From contig NZ_JAPEVI010000003.1 of the NCBI RefSeq assembly GCF_026240905.1, positions 2,542,001 through 2,606,000 of the forward strand: DNA of 64,000 nucleotides, in the 5' to 3' direction. Within the stretch, counting starts at the first letter, position 1. Every line of letters starts with the position of its first letter. The translations under genes and the position numbers were made by a program. The notes under the pieces were generated by a model. That model was given only the letters and a program-made list of their open reading frames with translations. It did not search any database and was not told the DNA's origin. Shown one piece after another: positions 42,775 through 51,329 of this stretch. The DNA comes from Roseibium salinum (GTDB lineage Bacteria; Pseudomonadota; Alphaproteobacteria; Rhizobiales; Stappiaceae).

Positions 42775-44320
42775 TTACGAACCGCCGTCCCCGCCGCTGC
42801 GGCGAGGCGTCACCCAGGGCAGCTCGAACCGTTCTTGCGGATCGAAGAAGCGCGTACCGGGCAATTGTCCGGTGGGGCCCTCCTCTTGCATGGCTGAAAA
42901 CGCTTTCAGCCGACCCGTCCGGGCGGCCAGGCGATCGAGCCCGCGCAGGAAAGATCCTTCCGACCTGACCGCTTCATCAAGCGCAGCCACGCTCACGCCG
43001 GCAAGATCCGCCATCAGACCGCGGCACTGTCGCCTGATCGTTTCGGCGGTCGCCTCGTCGTCGGCTTCGATGACCAGGTCGCATTCGGTATCGATGCCGA
43101 AGGACCGGTTATTGAGGTTGGACGAACCGACCCGCAGGATTCGATCGTCGACGATCAGGACCTTGGAATGCACGAGGATCTCGACCTCATGGCGATCACC
43201 GTCTGTCCTGGCCGCCAGGGGATAATAGACGCGCAAGCGGTCTTCCCGGTCGGCCTTTTTCAGGCGCCGGATCAGCCGGTCGCGGTTGCCTCCCATGGCC
43301 CAGGTCTCAACCACTCCCGGCAGGGTCCGGCTGGTGATGACGACCACTTCGGGTCCGCCGGGCCGCTCCAGGAGTTCCTCGACGACCCGGCCGATGCGGA
43401 CGCTGCAAAAATATTGCGCCTCGACATAGACGAGGTCACGCGCCGACCTCAGCATATCCTCGGCCAGATGGAGAATTTCGCTGACAGCAGTCCCTTTGCG
43501 CCAATCCGGCATGGTGCGCGAGATGCCGACGGTGTGGTCGTTAAACTGCGGTTCAAGACCCTCCGGCCATACGTCGCCGTCACGACCGCACGGCCGTAAG
43601 GCTTCACCGGTCGCAAGGCGCCAGCGCTCTCGCACAAGATCGGCCAGCGCCACCGCGGCGTCGGAATCGACGATCATCTGTACGTCGCGCACCGGTCCGT
43701 GCCGCCGGCCGTTCAGACCCCTTCGCCGACGGTCCCGGGACAGATGCGCCCTTGTGTCCCAACGCCCGGTGGTGAGGTCGACGCCCCCGACAAATGCCAC
43801 CGTATCATCGATGGCTATGATCTTCTGATGGTGGGAGGCATAGAACGGATGCATTGTGTCGAGCCGCAACGAGATCTCGCGGATGCCGCATCCAGCCGGC
43901 GCCGAACAGCAGCGCGGCCATGCCGCTGAAACCGTGCAGAACCGCAGTGCTCCAGACCAGGATATGGACTTCAAGCTCCGGCTGCTCTTCCACCAGCTTG
44001 CGCAGGAGTGGACCGAGCGGAACGGGTTCGTCCATGGTCCCTTCCGGATCGAGGAAAATCGTTCCGTCGAAGTCCCATCCGGCGATCAGGATCGATTTGC
44101 GCGCACGCCGAAGCGTCTGTTCCAGAACGTTGAAATAGTTTTGCGCGTCCACCAGCACCGCGGCACGCGCGGCAAGCTCGGTGCGCCAGCAGTTGCGGCC
44201 GCGTTCCAGTATCGTCACATCGCCTGCCCTCTTCGGGCGCTCAGGGGCAGGCTTCTCGTTTTCGGCGGAGAGTGCGCCTCCCCTCTCCTGCATATCAGGA
44301 CAAGCTCTGCCTGCGTCCAT
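42775..44320 (-). pseudogene. Phospholipase D-family protein, interrupted by a one-base frameshift
   Basis: The first frame (from 44320) covers the N-terminal part (LIAGWDFDGTIFLDPEG, GFSGMAALLFGAGWMRH). It then goes off frame near 43870-43881. The second frame carries both HKD motifs, SHHQKIIAIDDTVAFVGGVD and HSKVLIVDDRILRVGSSNLN. Removing one base between the frames gives a continuous protein of about 514 aa in which the H-to-RLD spacing matches the family. It would hydrolyse phospholipid or transfer phosphatidyl groups, possibly as a cardiolipin synthase. It follows the LigD gene by 155 nt on the same strand. Error or decay cannot be told apart. Confidence 0.78.
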
Positions 44321-44475
44321 TTCCTCGCTCCGGATCGGTCGTGTTCAGTAAATATCGACACCGGAACACCAGCCCTGCATCCAGGCGACATACCCGGATG
44401 CGGGGATGCTCCAGCCGTTTGAAAGCGATCCATTTTCCGCATGCGGGCATGGCCCCCTGAATGCGGAGAACGGAT

Positions 44476-46029
44476 CTAAGCCAAGTCCTCGCGCAGCCCC
44501 TCGAACACGCCGCGCCTGATACTGTTTTCGTCCGTCAATTCGGCATAACCGACGTCGACAACCACGTCCGGGGTCACCCAGTTAGCCGTGTCAGCCACAT
44601 CCGGCGGCACCTCGTCGAAGGGGCTGGTCTTGCGGCCGCGTGTCTTCAGCTTCTTCCAGAGCCGCTCCAGGTCATCCCCGGCAAAGCCGCCGCCGACCCG
44701 GCCGCGGTAGCACAGCGAGCCGTCTTCCCGGGATCCGATGAGAAGCGAAGCGAACGGCCTGCCCTTTGCCTTCGACGGCGTCCAGCCGCCGACGACGAAA
44801 GCCTGGCGCCGTTGGGCCATGATCTTCAGCCAATCATCGTTCTGCGTCCCGCTGTAGCGGCTGTCCGCAGCCTTGGAAACGATGCCGGCACCGCCTGCTT
44901 TCCTCACGGCCTCAAATGCCTTGGCGCCGTTGCCGCGCACGTGGACACAGTAATGGACCGGCGAACCTTCCGGCCCGCCCGCCAGCAACTGCTCAAGCAG
45001 CGTCTTGCGTTCCAGCAGCGGCTTGTCAACCAGCTGCTCGCCGTTGAGTTCCAGCAGGTCGAAGGCGATGAAGAGCACGGGCCGGCCCTCGTCCACATCG
45101 CGCTGCAAGGCGGAAAGCGGCGCGCGTTTGCCCGGCTTCGCCGAAACCACTTCGCCATCGATCAGCGCGTTTTCGCACTCGAGTGCGGCAAAGGCTTCCG
45201 GCAGGCCCTCAAAGCGGCCGGTCCAGTTGCGGCCGGTCCCGGAGTAGAGCAGGGCCCCGCCCTTACCGAGCGCGGCAAGACAGCGATAGCCGTCGAGTTT
45301 CGTCTCGTGCAGCCAGTCGTCGCCTTCGGGCGCCTTTTCCGCCGGCTTGGGGGTCTGCAGCTTGCGAAAACGCGGCCGCGAGAGGCTGAAAGACCGGCTC
45401 TCCTCCTTCGTGCGTTGCGTCTTCTTGTTGCGGCTCTTCGGCTTCCTGCCATCCGCGATCTCCTCCATCTCGCGCGCCGTGGCGACGCTGGTGAGATAGC
45501 GCGCGGTCAGCGTGTCTTCGCCGCTTTCCTCGAATGCATCGTGTTCCTTGATGAGCAGCCAGTTCTCGCGCTTTTCGCCCTCTTTTGCGCGCATGCGCAC
45601 CAGCGCCCAGCCGCCCTTCATGCGCTCGCCGTACAGCCTGACCTTCAGCCTGCCCTTGCGAAGCCCTTTCCTGAAATCCTCCTGCGGCTCCCACCAGCCC
45701 TGGTCCCACAGCATCACCGTGCCGCCGCCATACTGGTCCTTCGGGATCGTGCCTTCGAAATCGCCATAGTCGAGGGGATGGTCCTCGGTGCGGACAGCCA
45801 GGCGCTTGACCGACGGATCGGCGCTCGGCCCGCGCGTCACGGCCCAGCTGAGCAGCACGCCTTCCCATTCCAGCCGGAAATCGTAGTGCAGCCGCGTCGC
45901 GGCATGCTTCTGGACAACGAAGAGAGGTTTGTCAGACGGCTTGTCCGCCGCAGAACCCTGCGGTTCAGCCGTACGTGAGAAATCGCGCTTGGCGACATAT
46001 TCCGCAAGCCTGTCGACCGAAACACCCAT
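44476..46029 (-). CDS. ligD: LigD phosphoesterase-ligase (ATP-dependent DNA ligase), polymerase domain absent
   Basis: A 517-aa protein. An N-terminal 3'-phosphoesterase domain (about residues 35-165; VVQKHAATRLHYDFRLEWEG, TEDHPLDYGDFEGTIPKDQY) is followed by an ATP-dependent DNA ligase (nucleotidyl-lysine in HETKLDGYRC near residue 255, ENALIDGEVVS, AFDLLELNG) and an OB domain. It cleans and seals double-strand breaks in the Ku pathway. The polymerase domain normally fused here is in a separate gene at 33486. The start follows GAAGGAG. An exact EcfG promoter lies 23 nt upstream. No Ku gene is in the window. Confidence 0.93.
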   Translation of the reverse strand: MGVSVDRLAEYVAKRDFSRTAEPQGSAADKPSDKPLFVVQKHAATRLHYDFRLEWEGVLLSWAVTRGPSADPSVKRLAVRTEDHPLDYGDFEGTIPKDQYGGGTVMLWDQGWWEPQEDFRKGLRKGRLKVRLYGERMKGGWALVRMRAKEGEKRENWLLIKEHDAFEESGEDTLTARYLTSVATAREMEEIADGRKPKSRNKKTQRTKEESRSFSLSRPRFRKLQTPKPAEKAPEGDDWLHETKLDGYRCLAALGKGGALLYSGTGRNWTGRFEGLPEAFAALECENALIDGEVVSAKPGKRAPLSALQRDVDEGRPVLFIAFDLLELNGEQLVDKPLLERKTLLEQLLAGGPEGSPVHYCVHVRGNGAKAFEAVRKAGGAGIVSKAADSRYSGTQNDDWLKIMAQRRQAFVVGGWTPSKAKGRPFASLLIGSREDGSLCYRGRVGGGFAGDDLERLWKKLKTRGRKTSPFDEVPPDVADTANWVTPDVVVDVGYAELTDENSIRRGVFEGLREDLA

Positions 46030-46051
46030 TACGTCGCTCCTTCAGGGTGCC

Positions 46052-46076
46052 AACGCGAAACGGTCAGCCCGGTTCC
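46052..46076 (-). promoter_or_regulatory. EcfG-type promoter of ligD
   Basis: An exact reverse-strand GGAAC (46076-46072), 16-nt spacer and CGTT (46055-46052) lie 22 nt before the ligD ATG at 46029, an unusually short leader. The downstream phospholipase D gene may be in the same transcript. Confidence 0.85.
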
Positions 46077-46100
46077 TTTCCGGCGCGATCTTGCGCGCGA

Positions 46101-47981
46101 TCACGTTGCGTCCGTGTCCTTGCTTTCCGCGAGGGCGCCGGTCACCAGGTATTTCAGAAGCAGATCCTTCCAGCTCTTTGGCCTATCAAGCCCGAGCCTT
46201 TCCAGGCAGTCGGCCTCGACCGGCCCGGACGTCAATCCCCTTGCCACGAGCCGCGCCAGGGCGGTTTTCGATTTGCCCGCCTGTTTCAGGACAGACAATG
46301 CCGGCAGAAGACGCCGTTCGACTTCCGTGAAGTCGGTGCCGAAGGGAAAGCGCGGCAGGAGGCCCTTGCGGCGGGCGGGGGCCAGCCAATAGCTCAGCCG
46401 GTCCGCCGTATTCAGGCGCCGGGCGGCGCTGATTTCGTAGCCCGGGTCGATTTTTCCCGCCCGCTTGGCCTGCTCCAGAAGCCCCTGCTGGAAGCGGCTG
46501 TCGGCGATATCGAGCATCGCGGCAATGCATTGCTCGTCCGTCTTGGCCCTCAGGTCCGCCACGCCGTATTCGGTCACCACGATGTCCCGGTAGTGCCGTG
46601 GCACGGTCATATGCGGATAGTTCCATCGGATGTTCGACACGGTCTTGCCGTTGCTTTCGCGCGTTGCGTTCAAGGTGATGATCGAGCGGCCGCCCTCCAG
46701 TTCCAGCGCCTGGGAGACGAAGTTGAACTGGCCTCCGACACCGCTGACCACCTGCCCGTCGCCGGTGCCGTCGGATACGGCCGCCCCGAGGCAGGTGACG
46801 ATCATGGCGTTGTTGACGAAGCGGGCATCCCGCCGGGCGGCCCGCTTCTTCTCCTCATCGCCGTAAAGCGAATTAGTGAAGGAAACCGGCATCATGGCAA
46901 TCCTGTCACGGGTCGCCACCGGCATTTCCCTCAACCGCCGGTAGAAGTCCCGGCACTCCAGGAAGAAGGCCGCATGGATCGCCGCACCGTCCACTTCCCT
47001 GCGGATGATCCCGCTTTCGAACAGTTCGAGGAGACCGCCGACCAGCATCTCGGTAACGGAGTAGAGCCCTTCTTCGAAACGGGCGCGGTGTTGTTCGGGG
47101 GCGCCATCCGGGAAGGGGCAGGCGTCGAACAGGGAGAGATAGTCCTCGTTCTTGTGCTCGCGCAGCAGCAATGCCTGGGCGATCGCATCGCCGATCGAGC
47201 CGATGCCGATCTGGAGCGTGCCGCCATCGGGAACGAGTTGAGAGACCTGAAGACCGATGGCGATGTGCTGCAGGCTGACCGGTTGACGGACGGCGGAAAA
47301 CAGCTCGAAGGAGGTATCCGGCTCGAGCATGATGTCGACCTCGCCATCGCCGACGACCGCCGGACCGCCCATGAAGGGCAGGTTCTCATTGATCTCGGCC
47401 GCGAAGATAAATTCGGCCCGCCCCTGCCGCCGCGCGGCCAGAAGGTCCACGGTTATGTCGGTGTTGCAGCTCAGGCTGGTCCTGCCGTCGTCATCGCGCG
47501 CCAGCAGCTGGGCAACGACATTCGGCTGAAAGTCCAGGGCATAGGTGAGCGCATGGGTGTAGTTGGCCGAGATGTAATGACGCTGCGCATAGGCATTGCC
47601 GAGCCAGTACCCGGCCTGAAAGAAGAACTCGCGGACCTGGATATTGGCCGGCAGCGTGCCCTCTTCGATCATCTGCGCATAAAGGATCGGTTCATAGCGG
47701 CCGAACAGCCGGTCGGCGGCCGGTTCGAGAAAGCGGCGTTTGAGGCCGGCTTTCGCCGCCGGCCGCTGCAGCGTGAGCGCGGTCAGGATCGTCAGGCTGA
47801 TCTGCGGATCCGCGCAGGCGGCCCGCGTCAGCGCGTTGACGATGCCGTTCGCCTTGCCGAGCCCGAGCGGCAGAGCAAGCCGGATCCGGCCGCCGGTCTG
47901 GTCGATGATCCGGCGGGCGACATCATCGGCGGCGCTGTCCACGGACGGCTTACTCTTTGCCAATGTCTTTCCAGCCCTCAT
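46101..47981 (-). CDS. Acetyl-CoA hydrolase/CoA-transferase family protein
   Basis: A 626-aa member of the acetyl-CoA hydrolase/transferase family (succinyl-CoA:acetate or 4-hydroxybutyrate CoA-transferase relatives). The C-terminal domain shows SGVGGQFNFVSQALELEGGR and VTEYGVADLRAKTDEQCI. The family forms an enzyme-bound glutamyl-CoA. Longer than most (about 430-500 aa) because of an N-terminal extension. Start choices are ATG 47981, which overlaps the upstream gene by 32 nt, or TTG 47963. It is last in the fad operon, suggesting CoA release or transfer after beta-oxidation. Confidence 0.8.
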   Translation of the reverse strand: MRAGKTLAKSKPSVDSAADDVARRIIDQTGGRIRLALPLGLGKANGIVNALTRAACADPQISLTILTALTLQRPAAKAGLKRRFLEPAADRLFGRYEPILYAQMIEEGTLPANIQVREFFFQAGYWLGNAYAQRHYISANYTHALTYALDFQPNVVAQLLARDDDGRTSLSCNTDITVDLLAARRQGRAEFIFAAEINENLPFMGGPAVVGDGEVDIMLEPDTSFELFSAVRQPVSLQHIAIGLQVSQLVPDGGTLQIGIGSIGDAIAQALLLREHKNEDYLSLFDACPFPDGAPEQHRARFEEGLYSVTEMLVGGLLELFESGIIRREVDGAAIHAAFFLECRDFYRRLREMPVATRDRIAMMPVSFTNSLYGDEEKKRAARRDARFVNNAMIVTCLGAAVSDGTGDGQVVSGVGGQFNFVSQALELEGGRSIITLNATRESNGKTVSNIRWNYPHMTVPRHYRDIVVTEYGVADLRAKTDEQCIAAMLDIADSRFQQGLLEQAKRAGKIDPGYEISAARRLNTADRLSYWLAPARRKGLLPRFPFGTDFTEVERRLLPALSVLKQAGKSKTALARLVARGLTSGPVEADCLERLGLDRPKSWKDLLLKYLVTGALAESKDTDAT

Positions 47982-50040
47982 CCGGCGCAAAACGCGGTCC
48001 GTGCCGGCGAGCCAGTTCCTCCAGCGTCACCACGATCTCGTCCGGTCCGCGCTGACGTGCGTAGTGGATCGGCCCGCCGCGGAAGGGTGCAAAACCGGTT
48101 GCGAAGATCATCGCGGCGTCGAGCGTGTCCGGATCGCCGACGACGCCCTCGCGCAGGCATTCGACCGCCGCGTTCAGCATGGAAAGGATGAGACGGTCCT
48201 GGTTGACACTGGACATCTCGTCATTGGCCTTGCTCTTCTGCGGCTCGCCATCCTTCCATGCATAGATGCCCTGCCCGGATTTCTCGCCAAGCTCGCCCTT
48301 CTCGACACGCTTGCGCATCCAGCCGGGAATCTCCGCAATCGGCTTTTCGAGCTTGTCGCGCAGGCTGTCGGCGACGTCCAGGCAGATGTCGAGCCCGACC
48401 CTGTCGGCAACCTCCAGCGGCCCCATGGGCATGCCGAACCGTTCCGCTGCCTGATCGATTGCGGCCGGCTCGATGTCTTCATCGACCATCAGTGCCGCCT
48501 CGAGCAGATAGGGGGTGAGGATGCGGTTGACGAGGAAGCCCGGATAGGTCCGGACAGGAGTCGGCAGGCGGTCGATCTCTCCGGTAAAGGCGTTCAGCAG
48601 CGCCAAGGTCTCCGCGCTCGCCTGGGGATGAGACACAACCTCGACAAGTTCGAGTTTGGAAACCGGATTGAAGAAATGCAGACCCGCAAACCGGCCGGGG
48701 TTCTTCAGCACCGACGCCAGCCCGCCCAGCTCCAGGCTGGACGTATTGGTGGCGATGACGGCATCCTCGCGGGCGCGCTCGTCGATCGATGTCAGCAATT
48801 CCCGTTTCAGATCCGGTTTTTCCGGCGCCGCCTCGATGATGAGATCGGCTTCACCCAGTCCGTAGCTCCGCGGGTCCGGCATGAGACGGTCGAGCACGTC
48901 GCGGATTTCGATGTCCGAAAGATGTTCTTTTCGGGCGGTGCGGGCCGCCTCCTCAACCGCCTTGCCCAGCGGCTCCAGCTCGATGTCGCTGATCGTCACG
49001 CGGAACCCCTTGATGGCGCACCAGGCGGCGATCTCCGCTCCCATCGTGCCCGCGCCGACGATATGCACGCTGGTCACACCGCTTTTCCCGTCGCCGTTCT
49101 TTTTCAGCTTCTCGCGGAGGAAGAAGACACGGATGAGGTTCTGCGCCGTATCAGTGGTGATAAGATGGGCGAAGGATCGGATTTCCGCCTGCTGCATGGC
49201 GCTGCGGTCGCCGCCATGGCTTTCCCAGATACCGATCAGCGCATGGGGTGCGGGATAGTGTTCGCGCGGCGCCTTTTCCTCCGTCTGCGAACGCATGCGG
49301 CCGGCCGCCATGTTGCGTGCCGGACCGAGGTCGAGAACGGCTGCCTTGAACCCGCGTCCGTTGTGCTGCTTGCCGTCCTTTCGGGCAAACGCCGCCACCG
49401 CCGCGCGCAGATGGCGCTCCTGGGTGATTTCATCGGCAATGCCCAGCTTTTTCGCCTTTTTCGTATGGGCGGACTTGCCGGTCAGCATCAGGGTCATGGC
49501 TTCGGTCGGGTCGATCAGTTCGGACAGGCGGAACGTGCCGCCGAGCCCGGGATGCAGCCCGAGGCGGACTTCCGGAAAGCCGAACCATGCCCCGTCGATG
49601 GCGATACGGTAATCGCAGGCAAGCGCCAGTTCGAAGCCGCCGCCCAGCGCGAAGCCGTGCACGACCGCGATGGTCGGGCACTTGAGGGCTTCAAGGCGAT
49701 CGATCACGCCATGGCCGGCGCGCAGGCGTTCGGCAATGGCGTCTTCGTCACTTGCACCGCGGAATTCGGACACGTCCGCGCCGGCGATGAAGCCTCCGGG
49801 TTTTGCCGACCTGACCACAAGGGCCTTCGGCAAGTCCGCCTCGACCGCCTCCAGCAGCTGGGACAGATCCGTCAACACGGTTTCGGACAAGGTATTGGTA
49901 CCGGTGTCCTTGCAGTCGACGATCGCCCAGGCGACGCCGCTTTCGTCGCGGCGCAGCCGCCAGTTGCCGAAGTTGGTTTCCGGGCCGGAGCCGAGCTCGA
50001 GGCTGGTTTTGCCGATCACGGATAGAACGGGCTTGTTCAT
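47950..50040 (-). CDS. fadJ: Fatty-acid oxidation alpha subunit (enoyl-CoA hydratase / 3-hydroxyacyl-CoA dehydrogenase, FadJ type)
   Basis: A 696-aa fusion. Residues 1-190 are a crotonase domain (GADVSEFRG, the oxyanion turn AVVHGFALGGGFELALACDY). The NAD-binding dehydrogenase domain starts with IVGAGTMGAEIAAWCA near residue 318, and the catalytic segment HFFNPVSKLELVEV follows, then two C-terminal helical domains. It performs steps 2 and 3 of beta-oxidation. The ATG overlaps the thiolase stop (TGATG). It is cytosolic and works with the thiolase encoded upstream. Confidence 0.92.
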   Translation of the reverse strand: MNKPVLSVIGKTSLELGSGPETNFGNWRLRRDESGVAWAIVDCKDTGTNTLSETVLTDLSQLLEAVEADLPKALVVRSAKPGGFIAGADVSEFRGASDEDAIAERLRAGHGVIDRLEALKCPTIAVVHGFALGGGFELALACDYRIAIDGAWFGFPEVRLGLHPGLGGTFRLSELIDPTEAMTLMLTGKSAHTKKAKKLGIADEITQERHLRAAVAAFARKDGKQHNGRGFKAAVLDLGPARNMAAGRMRSQTEEKAPREHYPAPHALIGIWESHGGDRSAMQQAEIRSFAHLITTDTAQNLIRVFFLREKLKKNGDGKSGVTSVHIVGAGTMGAEIAAWCAIKGFRVTISDIELEPLGKAVEEAARTARKEHLSDIEIRDVLDRLMPDPRSYGLGEADLIIEAAPEKPDLKRELLTSIDERAREDAVIATNTSSLELGGLASVLKNPGRFAGLHFFNPVSKLELVEVVSHPQASAETLALLNAFTGEIDRLPTPVRTYPGFLVNRILTPYLLEAALMVDEDIEPAAIDQAAERFGMPMGPLEVADRVGLDICLDVADSLRDKLEKPIAEIPGWMRKRVEKGELGEKSGQGIYAWKDGEPQKSKANDEMSSVNQDRLILSMLNAAVECLREGVVGDPDTLDAAMIFATGFAPFRGGPIHYARQRGPDEIVVTLEELARRHGPRFAPDEGWKDIGKE

Positions 50041-51329
50041 CAGACCATCTCCACAAGCATTGCGCCGCCCTGTCCGCCGCCGATGCATTCGGAGGCGATG
50101 CCGCATTTCTTGCCGAGCCGCGCCATCGCGCGCACCAGATGCAGGACGATACGGTTGCCGCTCGTGCCGACGGGATGGCCGAGCGAGATCGCGCCGCCGT
50201 CGACATTGAGCCTGTCGTGATCGATCGGACCGAATGCCTCGGGCAGATCCAGGATTTCCCGGCAGAAGGTTTCGTCCTCCCACGCGGCAAGGCAGGCGAG
50301 CACCTGCGCGGCAAAGGCTTCATTGATCTCCCACAGGTCGATGGCTTCGCGGCCCAGCCCGTTGCGTTTCATCATTTCGGTCGCGCACAGGACCGGGCCA
50401 AGCCCCATCACGGAGGGATTGAGCGCGGACCACTGGCTGTCGCGCAGGGTGGCCATCGGATCGAGGCGGTGGCGCTTGACCGCCTCCTCCGAGGCCAGGA
50501 TGACCCAGGAAGCACCATCGGTGATCTGCGACGAGTTACCTGCCGTCACCTTGCCGTAGGGCTTTTCGAATGCGGGCGAAAGCTTTGCGAGGCTCTCCAT
50601 GTTGCTGTCCGGGCGAACGCCGTCATCCTTCCGGTAGACATTGCCGTTCCGGTCGAAGGCGGGTTCAACTTCACCGTCAAGCCAGCCCTCCTCCTGGGCT
50701 TTTGCTAACCGGCGATGACTCCCCACCGCGTAGTGATCCGCCGCCTCCCGGCTGATGCCGAAGCGGTGCGCCAGGATTTCGGCGGTCTGGCCCATGTTGA
50801 GATCGGTGATCGGATCGGTGAGCCCACGTTCAAGGCCGATGACCGGCTTGAAGAAATCGGGCCGGATGTCGGCGAGCAATGAGGCGCGTTCGAGCGTGCC
50901 CTTCGCCCGCGCCATGCCCGCGTACCATTCGACCGCATCGTTGCGGAACACCAGCGGCGTATGACTGAGCGCTTCCGTGCCGCCTGCCAGGATCAGATCG
51001 GCCGAACCATCGCGGATGTAACGGTAGGCGGTATCGATCGACTGCATGCCCGACCCGCAGTTGATCTGCACGGTGAAGGCCACCGTGTCCTCGCCCATGC
51101 CCAGGCGCAGGGCGGCAACACGGGCCGGATTCATCTCGTCGGCGATGACGTTGACGCAGCCGAGGATGACCAGGTCATAGGCGTCGTAAGCGGCAGGCTG
51201 ACGCGTCAGGAGCGGGCGGCCGCACTGGACGGCGAGATCCACCGGCGTGAACGGCCCGGGCCCGCCGCGCGCCTTGAGAAACGGCGTGCGCGAACCGTCG
51301 ATGATGTAGACTGGCCTCTGATCGGTCAT
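50040..51329 (-). CDS. fadI: Acetyl-CoA C-acyltransferase (thiolase, FadI type)
   Basis: A 429-aa thiolase with nucleophile cysteine in INCGSGMQS (near residue 90), the catalytic histidine in SLGHPVGTSGNRIVLHLVRA and the second cysteine in CIGGGQGGAML. It cleaves 3-ketoacyl-CoA in the last step of beta-oxidation. Its length fits FadI. It overlaps fadJ by one base and the acyl-CoA dehydrogenase by 4 nt (ATGA). Confidence 0.92.
   Translation of the reverse strand: MTDQRPVYIIDGSRTPFLKARGGPGPFTPVDLAVQCGRPLLTRQPAAYDAYDLVILGCVNVIADEMNPARVAALRLGMGEDTVAFTVQINCGSGMQSIDTAYRYIRDGSADLILAGGTEALSHTPLVFRNDAVEWYAGMARAKGTLERASLLADIRPDFFKPVIGLERGLTDPITDLNMGQTAEILAHRFGISREAADHYAVGSHRRLAKAQEEGWLDGEVEPAFDRNGNVYRKDDGVRPDSNMESLAKLSPAFEKPYGKVTAGNSSQITDGASWVILASEEAVKRHRLDPMATLRDSQWSALNPSVMGLGPVLCATEMMKRNGLGREAIDLWEINEAFAAQVLACLAAWEDETFCREILDLPEAFGPIDHDRLNVDGGAISLGHPVGTSGNRIVLHLVRAMARLGKKCGIASECIGGGQGGAMLVEMV

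Noticed and set aside
44461..45978. Long open frame on the forward strand
   Set aside because: Antisense to the ligD gene, whose catalytic motifs are on the reverse strand.
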